Of a DNA stretch of 64,000 nt, positions 37,198-55,724 are shown in pieces (position 1 is the first letter of the stretch; each line of letters starts with the position of its first letter). The notes below the pieces were generated by a model. It was not told the DNA's origin. It saw only the letters and a program-made list of their open reading frames with translations, and searched no databases. This DNA is from Phallusia fumigata (lineage: Eukaryota; Chordata; Ascidiacea; Phlebobranchia; Ascidiidae). The stretch is from positions 1-64,000 of the forward strand of contig QXVZ01017280.1 in NCBI GenBank assembly GCA_008931825.1, in the 5' to 3' direction. Made by a program: the position numbers and the translations under genes.

Positions 37198-38393
37198 TTT
37201 GCGTTTGAAATGTGTTTGTAAATTGTCCTTTACTTCGTACCTTGTCAATGCCTACAAATTGTTTAACGTGAAGTATAAAACATAGTTACCTCTGTTTCTT
37301 ATGTTTTAATGCTTAAACGATCTACCTTTATATTTTTTGACAACTTTTATCGTAAATACTATGTTTGCAAAAACGACATTCATCTATTGTTTCTTCTTTT
37401 CTACATATGCACAAGTCTTGGTATATTTGTAGCAATGCAATGCATTTTACCGCCTCACACTATATTTTTGGCTTGCACAATGAGACATCAATCTCATCTC
37501 AACCCCAAACATACTCAGTTTGAAGCAGTGTCGTATCAAAATAGCAATTGATGATTAAACCTGTTGTTTTTCTATGCCTGTAAATATATTGAAAACATTC
37601 ATCAAATCTGTTTTAAAATAATTACCTAAATTTGAGTTTAAGACTCGGTAAAAAACGGAAGGCAATCACAAGCAATTAATTACACAACCAGGTTCAATAA
37701 TAGGCCAAAGTTTATATCCTGCCCTAATGCAATAAGTAATGAGTTATATGCGCCAGTTGTTTGTGTCATTAGCAGTTCAAAAATTGTATTTACTGGCGAT
37801 AAACAACTTGTTCCATTATGATTGACTACGTCACAAGACGCATGGTCTCCGCGAGGCGATTAATCGAGATTGAATAGGCAGCACTCAGCAGACAGTCAAA
37901 AATACCCGCTAATTGGCACGTTTCAACCGAGCAAAATTTCATTCCTTGCGAAGTGACGGTGGATATGTTCCGCGTTTTTTTGCATTTTGTTACAGTTACG
38001 CATTGCTTATATACAAGAGTTTTGATTCGCAAAGGTCAGTTGGTCAGTAATTCGAATATAACCAAGAGGTTGCGTTTCGCAATATTGAATCGAAACTGCT
38101 AGCGAGCTGGTATACAGTGATTTCATTGTAATGCAGATGTTTCAACAATCGCTGTTGTCGTCATAAGTGCATAAGTCCAAACTGGTGCAAGGTTAGCAAG
38201 GTTTTAGCAAAAAAAGTCTGGGAGAAAAAGTACATTGTTAGTTTTAAAAACAAATTGTTTTAGGGGTGCGTCGAAAGTGACCCCTTACCCCAATGCATCG
38301 AACCCAGTATAACTGTGTTTTACCAAAAACGTTTGTATTAAAATCAAATTTGTTTTAGGCAGCAAAGAATTTGTGTCCGCCTAAATCGTAGCC
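37198..38393. other. Intergenic between phosphatases 2 and 3
   Basis: I see nothing beyond the expected 3' UTR and the promoter of the third phosphatase. No repeat or RNA gene could be supported. Confidence 0.4.
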
Positions 38394-41108
38394 ATGTTGA
38401 AATCGGTGAAGAACTTCAGACCAATAGGTTGCGACTGTCTGAATGCTAACTGCAGCAAAGACACCGTTTCCCGAAATACGGTTCATCAGCATATCGGCAA
38501 TGTGTACAGAAGTGCGAGACCTGATAATATTACAAAGGACGACTTGGCCACACTCCACAATGATATCGGAATAAGGTTGGAAAATTAGATATTCTGAATT
38601 TTGTTTTTACTTTTGTGGTTATTTTTATTTTGGTGGTGAAATAACGCTGATTGGAAACTTAATTTTTTTGCATTATCATGATGAGTTTACCGTTAGGCTG
38701 TCTGCTTTTTTACAGTTTTATTTTTACAGTAACATTTACAACTTATATCTTTGTTTGGACTTTTTTTGTGTTTTCGTGTTTAAATTTCAATCACCGGCAT
38801 GGCAAATTCTTGCTATTATTTTGCCTTTTTAAATTAATCACAGACTGTGTTTATCCATTTTCGAAAGCTGTTGATATTAAAATATTTGAACACGTATGCA
38901 ATGAAAACGAATTGCATTTTTAGAAAGATATGTTTGACTTTGTAAATGAATGATTGTCAACTTAATTGTTACTTAGAAACCAATTTTGCCGCTCGATACT
39001 TAAACTTAAACCGCAAGATTGCATTTGCCAAAGGTCGTGTAACCATCCAACACTGTTAACTGACATTGAGTAGGAAATCACGATGGTATGCTGCTACATA
39101 AGTAAACCCACATAGGTCCAAATGATTCAGTGAATGTTCACGAAACTCAAGAAAAATCTTTGATCCCCAAATAGTCAGTTCTATGAAAATCTTATACCTC
39201 ATATTTTATCTACGCCAAATTGAAGTCTAACTGTCCATTTTTTCGGCAGAACGGTCATTGATCTCCGCAACTTCGAAAGCGAATATTTGCACGAGGATGG
39301 GATGAAGTTATTGGACGGAACCGATAGAGGTACGATACCCCAACTAAGGTGTTTGTTTGTTTTATTTTTATCCTCGGTGTACGGAATCCGGATGCGTTAT
39401 GCTGACAATGAGACACCGTCGAGCTTTATGCCTCATTGCAGTTCCGTTCGATTTTTACATTTTTTGAAAGTTGGTGACTTCAATGAGGCTTAGCCTATGG
39501 GGTTCCTCTAAGTTGGAGCAATACCGCTTAAATTTGTTGCTCAGGGAAACACAAGCGACCGAGACAGGATTAGATCCCACAACCTTGCGAGCACAAGGCA
39601 GTCGCGCTAATCGCTCGGCCATTTTGGAGGTAGTCACCGATTTTTGACGGTTTCCGTTGCAGCTGTCGAAGTGGTTGACGTGCGAGAGATGGAAATGACG
39701 TTAGCAGATGACGTCATATGGAAACAAACAAGACACGAGATCAAAACTGGAGAGATGCGACACTTTATGGTGGAATGCTACGGAACGACTTTTCTACGAA
39801 AATTGTTGTTATCGAACCTCGTACCGCGATCACGCGTAAGTTATGATTTAATTGCACCTTTTACCGTTGCACGAAAATTTGCTGCCTTTGTTTCAAAACC
39901 ATTTACATGTTACTTATCATAACTCGGCGACGATAAGTGTGTGAAACTTTTTAATGCGATTAGCAACGTACGTACGTCCACTTTCGTTGGCGTTTTAAGC
40001 GGGTCAAAGCAGGTTAAATTTTAATGAACTGTTACCGGAAAATCCCATGTTTTTAAATCAGCTTTATGGCTATTTAACAGGAAAAACCTTTTGTTTTGTG
40101 AAACAGAGATTTCGAATTTTTATTCTGTGGATGATTTCTATTTTCGTGGGAACCAAATTGCTGGCAAGCTCCATTAAGTGTTTGATGAGATCGATAGGAA
40201 ACCTCAATCTTTATAAGGTCAGTAAATATTTAGGTAATTGATCCAAAGTGAAACTTGGAAAGCCCCTTAAAGAAAATCCTGAACGTAGATCGTTTTCCTA
40301 ATCAACCAAGTATCCGGTTTTTGCCGACGAAGAATTTTCCATCTATATTTTTGGACCTTGTTATTAAAAATTTCTGTGTAGATTATAGGTTTCAAACATC
40401 CAGAACAAGAACAACTTTGACCTTAAAAATGTATTCCGCAGATGACGGTCGATTTCTGTGGCGTTTCGATCCGCACGAGTTTTCAACTTCTAAACAAGCG
40501 GGAAAACCTGCCAGCGTTGATTTGTTGTCATTCGGGGAGGGACAGAACAGGAATCGTGTCCGCACTTTTGCTTGCGATGTGCGGAGTCGACCGAAAGACC
40601 ATTGCTGCTGATTTCAACAGAAACCAGGTATAGTTTACAAGTCAAAAAATTAATCAAAAAACATAACTGCCAGAAAAGCATGTTTGGGTTTTATTCGCAG
40701 AATTGTGAATGATTTTTTTCTGCGAATTTCGATTTGCATATTAGGGAGTTCCCCCCTAATCGTCAGTCTGACTCGTTGAGATTTTAAACGCCGCAAACGA
40801 ATCGTTAAATTCGCGAAAAAGTAATTAGATGCGTTGTGACGTCAACACGCGATGAAAATGCACATTAGTTGCTATTGGATGTAGCCCGGCAAAATCCGAT
40901 ACGCGAAAAGCTGCCAAATCGTTGTTTTCAATTTAAAATGCATCTGTAGACGCCGGACAACGCTACGTGTGACGTCATACTGCGATTGTTGGAATACATC
41001 GACGATAAGCATGGATCGGTGTCAAAATACCTCGAGACGATCGGCTTCTCCGTCGAAGAACAGGAACAACTGAAACACCTGATATTGATCGAAAACAACA
41101 TCGTATGA
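38394..41108 (+). CDS. PtpB-type tyrosine phosphatase, paralogue 3
   Basis: Six exons (38394-38575, 39250-39329, 39663-39835, 40107-40217, 40442-40627, 40950-41108) join in frame to 296 aa. It keeps NFRPIG, VYRSARPD, TVIDLRNF and a catalytic loop CCHSGRDRTG, where the AGK of the other two copies is SGR; the Cys, Arg and Asp are intact. Exon 4 encodes the hydrophobic insert (FRIFILWMISIFVGTK). Exons 2, 4 and 5 have the same lengths as in the other paralogues (80, 111, 186 bp). Exon 6 is 30 bp shorter, and the residues before DEKYGS-type helix DDKHGSVSKYLE are fewer and differ. It is the most divergent copy. A SINE lies in intron 2. The next gene downstream, KATNAL2, is convergent. Confidence 0.83.
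39350..39630 (-). mobile_element. SINE in intron 2 of phosphatase 3
   Basis: On the minus strand it has a full tRNA-like head (TGGCCGAGCGATTAGCGCGA then GTGGGATCTAATCCTGTCTC), the shared body, and a tail rich in AAAC repeats at 39350-39370. It is antisense to the host gene. Confidence 0.75.
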
Positions 41109-42639
41109 TTTCCTGTATATTTGGAAGGTTTTTATGGACTGGTGCCAAATTGGTCGACCTTCACGGGACCAAGCGAAGGACGGACTAAAAAACTTTTTGC
41201 GTTTGGACAGTTTTGAACACTTGGCCATAACCGGCGTGTGCTCATGAAATGCATTGAAAGGAGCCAAAAAACGGGGAACTCCAAGAGTTAAGCAGCGCTT
41301 AGAAACCACTTGCATACCGTGGTGTAATGGCGTCCATGTGATGCATTTGGAAATAACCCGAGCTACTTGTGCTTGCAGAACGGAAGTGCAAGCGCAATGT
41401 AGAATGATAAGATTGGATGTCATGAATTTACGACCACTCCATGTACGGTAAAAACCACACGAGTCTTGGCTATTGCAAAATCGAAAAAATGGCGCTCATG
41501 AATTATCTCTAATTTCCCTTTGAGAAACTTTTGTATGTGACTGTCACCTTTACCACATGGACAAATTGCCCTAGACTAAATACTTTTGCTCTGGAATAAT
41601 GTCGGTTTCATCCCGTAAGTACGGAATTTTTCCAATCATTTAAATCTGTTTTGTTCGTGTTTTGAACAACCAAGATATTAATTTTTGTTTCGCCAATATT
41701 TGAACGAATCCAAGTTGCAACCAAAGCGACGACCTAATGACCTAACCAACCCCTAATGATAAATAATCCACTAAAACGGAAAAGCAAGTTATTACTTGGC
41801 AAGAAATATTAGATCAACAAAATAAAAAATACGAAAACCTTAATGGAAAGCTGATTTGCATTCAAAATTTCATCGGACGCAGATCATCAGTAGGGCGTAG
41901 TTTGGATTGGAATGCACATTAGGCGTTGCGAAGCGAAACAAAGTCACTCCATTACTTCTATCACGTTCTGGGAATTTTGGCAAAATATGCGTCACAAATT
42001 TGGCGGTTGTATAGATTTAGAACACAAATCGACGATTATATAAATCGGAAATTAACTACTGTACCTACGGTGCCAAACCTTTTAAATTTCGTGATATGAC
42101 AATGCAATTGCTGCGTCTGCATTCGTGGCATTGCACTTGGAATTGTGTGACACGATTTTGGACTGAAATGCCAAGTTGTAAAAAATAAACTTTCTCTCTG
42201 TTGTCGGCAATGATTAAGTGGTCGGTAAAGAGCTTTGTATTTATAAGTGGTAGTTGCTGGTCTGTTCGGGAGCTTCTACGATTTCTTGCAATTACAAAAC
42301 CTACGCCAATAAGTGGCGAAAGCTATTGATGGTCCAGCGAAGCTGCGATGGCATTAAGCTGCCCGACGGTAAATGCGGAAGGTTATTGGTTCTAATCCCG
42401 GCTTGGTCTCTTGTGCTCTCACCTACAAGAAACTTTAAAATCCTGTGTATTTACTGGCGGAGACCCGAAGAAAAAAGTCATATGCAACAAAACCGTACGA
42501 CCGACATTTTATGAACAAAAAATATTCAGACCAAAATCCCCCAACGGGATTTAAAGCCAGCAAAATGTTACATAACAAATACAAGCGATGTGACGCGTTT
42601 GTGAGAGATACGAGCGTGATATGTCAAGTGGGAAGGGAA
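41109..42639. other. Intergenic after phosphatase 3
   Basis: No gene is visible. A tRNA-like B-box (GGTTATTGGTTCTAATCCCG near 42382) suggests another diverged SINE head at roughly 42310-42410 on the plus strand. I could not define its ends. Confidence 0.35.
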
Positions 42640-42843
42640 GTTTTGTTCTGACTCATGACAAATGATCCAGCACGTTTTGCCTGAAACCATTACTACGGTG
42701 GGGCAAATGAGGGCATTACTGTCTAACGCACATCGAAATAATTCTTGATGGTGTGACATGTAATGACGATGGGAAAAGTTTTATTCCATTGCATGACAAG
42801 TGACTTAGTCACGCAAAATTCGAAACCCATTAACAAATTAGAG

Positions 42844-43496
42844 TCAGGGTTTCTCAAACTGTGGGTCGCGACCCAAATTGGGGTCGCGAAATATAATTTT
42901 GGGGTCGCGAAACATCATGCGTTAATTATTACGTCATTGTCACAATAAATGGTATACGTGCGTACTATATCGTTTTCTCGGCCGGTTTCGTCATCGTTAA
43001 GTTGTAATGCCTTTGCCCTGGATAGCTTGGCTAGTACTCTGTACTATGCCATTGACATTGTTAAAGTATGACATCAAAAAGAACTGTTTTCACCTAACAT
43101 TTTACGTTCCAGTAGGTTCTTGTATATGCTAGCAATAGCATTAGTATTACCTAATTCGTTTTGATGCCACAGTACGGTTTGCCTGACATTTGGTTTGTCT
43201 TGTATCAAGCCACGAATGGATGACTTATGTAAAAATCAACAAGCGCATCCATCCCATTAGACGTGCTTCATAAATTTTATAAATTAAATTGTTTTTTTGA
43301 AATTGGTTATTCGTTTCACTGAATACATTCGCTGTTCACAAAAATGCCACTTAAGATTTGCAATGGGACGTTTATTTTTAATGGACGTTTATTGTTTAAA
43401 CATCATTCACGTGTATAGGCTATACCCATCAAGGGGTCACGTAAAAATTTCTTTTCTAAAATGGGGTCGCAGAGCAAGAAAGTTTGAGTAGCCCTG
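42844..43496. mobile_element. hAT-type non-autonomous element, 653 bp, perfect TSD
   Basis: The element starts TCAGGGTTTCTCAAACTGTG and its right end in reverse complement starts CAGGGCTACTCAAACT. It is flanked by perfect 8-bp target duplications AATTAGAG at 42836-42843 and 43497-43504. GGGGTCGCGA blocks occur near the left end and GGGGTCGC near the right. No transposase frame is present, so it must have been mobilised in trans. The perfect duplication suggests it is younger than the MITE at 1025. Confidence 0.85.
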
Positions 43497-43544
43497 AATT
43501 AGAGCGTGCTGTTACTACATGGGGAATTTAGGTTTGAATGTTTG

Positions 43545-43640
43545 TTTACTTTTTCATCCTCGTAGGGCGGAACAACGCCTGAATACGTTATGCTCGAAAT
43601 GAGTCCACCCTCGAGCTGTCTGCCTCTTTGTAGTTACGTT
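43545..43640 (-). mobile_element. SINE 3' fragment
   Basis: On the minus strand it contains the family 3' region (GGCGTTGTTCCGCCCTACGA) followed by an AAAC-type tail at 43545. The tRNA head and most of the body are missing. It interrupts the tandem repeat. Confidence 0.65.
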
Positions 43641-44255
43641 GGATCATTTCATGCACATTGAAAATTCTCGGTTAGGTATATTACGTGGATGTGGTATGAA
43701 TGGGCAAAGTTTGTTCTGTTGAATGACAAATAATTCAGTGTGCTTTGGTTGAAACCCATTGCTACAGTAGTGGGGTTGTTACAGTTACCCCCTAAAACTA
43801 CGTTGTAATGATAGCAGATCGCAAAAATTCTCGATTATATTTTAAATGTTAATGACAGTTTTGTTCCATTGACAAATGATTAGGTCGCTTTTGCCGAAAC
43901 CCATTACCACAGTAGGGGAAGTGGGGGTGTTGCTACAGGGGAATTACGTTGTAATGACGCATCACAATTATGCTCGGAATTATCCAAAACTGATTATTCT
44001 CCTTCGCAGGGTTGGTTTATTCGATGACTACACATGCAGTTTTTTCCTGATTACTTATTGCTGAATGCTGTTGCAATGTAAGCGAATAGATTTGATGCGA
44101 GGGAGGAAATACTAACTGGGCCTATGCAATTAAAAGTGTTTGGTTTGGCACACCGCATTTTGAATCAGAGACAACAAGATGTTGGGAATAACAGTTAAAA
44201 ATTGTCTTTTTTTTAGCGAAAACCCAAATAAGGAAACCGTAATTCGGGAAATTGG

Positions 44256-44293
44256 AAGGGGGCGTGGCACCCTTGGCCCACCCACGCCCCCTT
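44256..44293. repeat. 12-bp GC-rich hairpin
   Basis: AAGGGGGCGTGG at 44256-44267 is exactly complementary to CCACGCCCCCTT at 44282-44293, with a 14-nt loop. It stands out in AT-rich DNA. It could be the core of a small mobile element; I see no further ends. Confidence 0.45.
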
Positions 44294-45369
44294 TTCTGAC
44301 TTCGACTTCGGTTTCTACGCATATCCATCATATTGCGTGCAGTATTGCTAAGCAAAGGTGTCAAACAACCGACCCTGAAAACAAAACAACCGTTAAATTG
44401 TGTTTTGTAGGTAGTGCGATTTAAGCACACGCAAAAAGCAACAACTACGTTGTGTGATATGTAACGTGGCTTACCCAGATAATGTCCTATTTCGTCTTGG
44501 AAACGCAACTGTCTTCCAATGGTTTGCTGGTGGTGGTTCCGTTCTTCGCGACACCACAGCGCCGATCCTGTCCCGCAAATTTCCACACAGAAAACTACAC
44601 TTTCGGGGTCAAATTCGAAAAACTCAAAACAAAATTTAAACTGTAAATGAGACAATTTCAGTTAAGGAGGCGTATTGTTTTACCTTTGATAAACGCGAAA
44701 CAATAAAATTTGTGGTCTTTGTTAAAAATATCTATTCATATATTTATTTGCACTCAAAACTATCGGCACAAAATGCCTAAAAAAACACGCGTGGTATTTT
44801 ACAAGTAAATAATGAGAAAAAAGTTGTAATGGTCTAAAATTTCACTATTGTGCTAGTCTAAGTTGGGATAGACGAATAATTTTTGTGAAGCAAGTATGAC
44901 ACAGTGACCTAATCACGGGGCACTCTGGCGCGTACTAGAGGTGAAAGTACAGTGGAAAATTATACAGTGTGAGAAAAATCGAAAAAATACAAATGTAAAG
45001 GAAAAAGCTCTAATCTGAACAGCAGGCTAAAGCGGTAGGTTGACAAAAAAGAAAATGTCAAGAATTTTTTTACATAACATGGTGTATAATTTTTTTCCGT
45101 GTTTATTGCAATTTAGTTTTGCAAAATCCTGGTCATTTTAGCAACTCAGGAGGCGATCTGGATAAAACTAAAACTATTTTGCGGATTTAGACAAATGCAT
45201 GTAGGATTGGCTGCATTACTATCAGCAATAAAATAATGAGGCCATAAGACACATTGGAAATCTAAAAAACCTTCTACAACTAAAAGTACGAATGTTTTGG
45301 ACAATATATGGCTACGAGTTGACTTCTTATGCTTATCCAGGTTTCGAGCCAGGAAGGAATATAAGGAGT

Positions 45370-45542
45370 TAAAGGGAGGAATATCAACTCTATACTTAAG
45401 TTATTCATGATAAGTGTAGTATTTATTTTTAGATGGAACAGTGGTTCAAAACACATTTATATTACTTCTTGTATAGTAGGGAAGGTATGAAAAGTTCTAA
45501 ATAAGCAAAGGGGGAATGCACCAAAAAAGTGGGGAACCACTG
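45370..45542 (+). mobile_element. Dispersed repeat copy B with hAT-like ends
   Basis: Bases 45370-45470 resemble 18570-18665. Within it, 45439-45542 has inverted ends CAGTGGTTCAAA and, in reverse complement, CAGTGGTTCCCC. The flanking octamers AGATGGAA and GTTTATCC do not match, so target duplication is not supported. It lies just past the KATNAL2 stop codon. Confidence 0.4.
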
Positions 45543-45654
45543 GTTTATCCACTCAAGCACAACAGCTGGTCTTACAAATCCACGCTTCATGTTACAGCTG
45601 CAATATTTGCTGTCATGTGACTCTCGTGGCGCAATATAGAGATCATATAAATCC

Positions 45655-52663
<7,009 letters not shown>

Positions 52664-55620
52664 AACGATGTTAAATTTTAGTTTACAACTGAAAATCCAA
52701 AAAATTAACAAACTTTACACAACGCTTCGACAACTGTAGTCAGGGAAGCTGCGTCTATAATCCGGAGCAGCAGCGACAAAAATTTTGTTGCATTAACATT
52801 TCTATAAATTTTGAATTTTTTTTAGCTTCCGATTTATTTTTTTAAAACGTGATGCAAAATGACCAAACAAACCAATAAAACAGTTTGCAATTGCTACCAC
52901 AAATGTGTTCTAGATGCTCTGTTTTCACTAATCATGTTTTTTTGAGAAAAAAACTTTTATTTTTTTTAATTTTGGGCTCCTACTTATAATGCAGTTTTTA
53001 CCACAAAATGTAAAACAGATTAACTTTGAGGTTAAAAAATATCATGCAGCATTCCATTTTAATGGAAATTAAGCGTACTTCACACACCACAAATAAGTTT
53101 AGCCAGGTGGAGACGACAAAGAGCAAAAAAGGAAAATATCGATCAGAATATCGCCCACTGCGTTGCATTGTGTGTGTTTTTCCTGCAATTTCGCACTTAT
53201 GGCTTAGCAGGTTTTACAAGCTCAAGGCCATACGCCTTAAATCCGCAGAAGCAATAATCGAAACTCCGCACTTAAATCTCTTGACAGCTTGGCAAGCTCA
53301 GCACAAGTTTGCTTTGCGGCCAAATCCCAAAATGACAATGTAGCCGAGGTGTTGCGGCATTATTGACGTCATCACGTTAATCCGCTTATACGATTTCTGT
53401 GGGAGACGCTCACCAGACATAAGAGGTGGCAGGTTCGTGCAAGATTCATGTTTGGGTGTGGTTTGTAAAGATAAAACTTGGCAGTCTCAAGAAAGCTAAC
53501 GTCAAAAAACAATACGTTTAGCTTTAGAACGTTATCATTTGTTAGATTGTAAAAGTTAGCATTACAGCATTAAACTCGCAATAAACATGTTATTTACAAG
53601 AATATATTTGAATACCATGTGATTGAAAACCAAAAGGTTTTTGTTTAAGAAGCGTGTAACTGTTTATTTTTTGGATTTGTTACAAACGTATGTGCAAATT
53701 TTTTGTAAAATTGGGAACAAAAACTTCAACCTGATAATATCGCGTGCAAAACGGTGATTCCCAAATTTTGACCTTAATCCCGACATCCGCAATGTACACA
53801 AAACCTCTTTACAGTTTCAACAAGAATCACCAAAGACAAAGGTCTTCCCAATCTATCGTTAAATTAACCAGTCGTCATTCTCACGCCTCTTGGGGGAAAC
53901 AAAAACACAGATTTTTGGCTCCAAACTCTCGCTTCAAAAGCCCCAAATCCCCCAAACAAATTTACCAGACCGCCAAGTTAAGATCAAGGTACGTTGACGC
54001 CTCAGGATATTGATATATATCCCTGTGAAGGCCAAGCCCAGTGGCAAACCCAAGTTGAGGTTGAAGTGTTGGTGTTTGAGATTGCATGCGGTTGTCGCCT
54101 AATCCGGACCAAAGTAAACGTTTGAACATAGAAATCTCACGATCAACACGTCTGAGCTTCCAGGAGAAATAGAATGACGTAATCTTTGTGTCATCGGTGA
54201 CGTATTCAGCCTGGAGGGGTCTGAAGAGATAATTTTAATCTGGAAAACCACCCAACGTTTTTTGCCCCCCCCCTTGTTAAGTCCTAATTACGAGATTTTT
54301 GGTGATGACCTTTTAATTAAATACAAGAAGAAATTTTTATATTTGGTTCAGACCTTCGTTGAGGCATTCTGTAAAGCGTAACTAATCGTACAAATCATGC
54401 GATAGGAAGAACTACTTTTAACTTTGGCAATAAGGTCTTGTATATTTCCAAGTTATATCCTAAGTTTTAAGTAAAAACTGCAGACTAGGTTTGAAACATG
54501 GTGATAAAATGTCGATGAAGCTAAAACTGGTTACGTGTTCTCGCAATTTTATCCGGAACAAACACTCCAGTGCACTTAGCGCTCGTTGTTCGACCATAGC
54601 TCGATCAATAGCAGTAACATAGGTCACAAGCAATTGCATCTCGTTAAACGTCAAATAAAGTTGTATTGATTTTCTGGGTGGCAATTTTCCTTTCGTTAAG
54701 CCGCGGCTCCGCGAGCAATTAAATAGAAACGCGCAACCGCGTTCTAATTGCATCTACGACTTTGCACTCTGTTCAATCTAACCACAAACTTGAAAAAACT
54801 TTAACGATTGACATCAAGCGTCAGAAGATGTTCAAATGTCCGGAAGACATCGAACTTTTTTGTGGTTTTTGTGGCAAATTTCGCAAAACCACAAGAATTC
54901 GACAAACACGACTTTGCCATGTAATTTCGCTAACGGTTATTGCTGGTTTCATGACTTTACCGGTAAACTGAAGGACGAAGTGCGACCACATTTGTTGGGT
55001 GGGGTCCAACCGCCCTGGAATGAGATCTTCTGATGTAAAGTTCAACGATTAGAAAATTATAAAGTACAGTACAAAAAGGCGATTTAAGCTCGACTTTATG
55101 AAGCTATTTTGGTTTAACACGCCCATGCATGACAAATGTGCCTTTTTCAGTTCATATATCCACGACGTGGCTCTGTTTTGTAAACAGTGTTAATATCTCT
55201 ATGGAGTTCCCAAACCCCTAACAAATACCTGTGATTAAGCTATTTGTTTTTTCCTTAAGTGAAGACAAAGTTCCTGTTGTTTCTCACATCTGTGAATTTT
55301 TGTTTCCCAGAAGGTCAAGTTCATAAAATGCCAAATGTACGATATCGGCTGCAAACCACCAGACATTTACGTGCAGCAAGGTGAGACAGAAATATCCTCA
55401 ACCAAAACCGCTCTGCATCCGGTGGTGGCGCCCTTCCCTCACCGACTTTGTGGTCGTGGCTGTAATTATCCCCCACCTTCAGGCAAGAGGCAGGAAGCCT
55501 TTATCGTCAACATGTGGTTAGTTAGGTTGAACACATTTGCAGAATATATTCTCATGTCAAAAGCACCACAATGATTATGTGTATGTAGGCGCACAATTCA
55601 CGATTTTAAACAGTGTCAAT

Positions 55621-55724
55621 AAGAAGATACAAGCCAGTACTTGTATATAAAACATCATGATGATGAACACGTTTTTGCGAAACATAAAAATGTTTTACAC
55701 ACAAGTACTGACATGTATCTTCCT
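55621..55724. mobile_element. Palindromic MITE, copy 2 (104 bp)
   Basis: The left 24-bp arm is identical to that of the copy at 5371-5493 and matches its own right arm at 21 of 24. The arms may extend by three bases on each side (AAT/ATT). The interiors of the two copies differ in length but both hold TAAAACAT-type and CGAAAC blocks. Confidence 0.75.

Larger units (their letters stand above)
42640..44005 (+). repeat. Old tandem repeat, unit ~140-150 bp, four copies
   Basis: Copies start at 42640, 42778, 43709 and 43858. Each begins close to GTTTTGTTCCATTG, followed by ATGACAAATGATT, a CGCTTTTGCC-like block, GAAACCCATTACCACAGTAG, a G-rich stretch, TTACGTTGTAATGA and AAAATTCTCG. Copy 2 is split by the hAT element 42844-43496 and then by a SINE fragment at 43545-43640. 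Copies 3 and 4 are complete and 149 bp apart. No coding frame runs across units. Confidence 0.7.

Noticed and set aside
44122-44655. 177-aa open frame on the minus strand
   Set aside because: Its composition follows a GC-rich hairpin and repeats, with no domain and no splice support.
53744-54013. 89-aa basic open frame
   Set aside because: No family similarity, no promoter or splice context; Ser- and Lys-rich composition is common in chance frames here.
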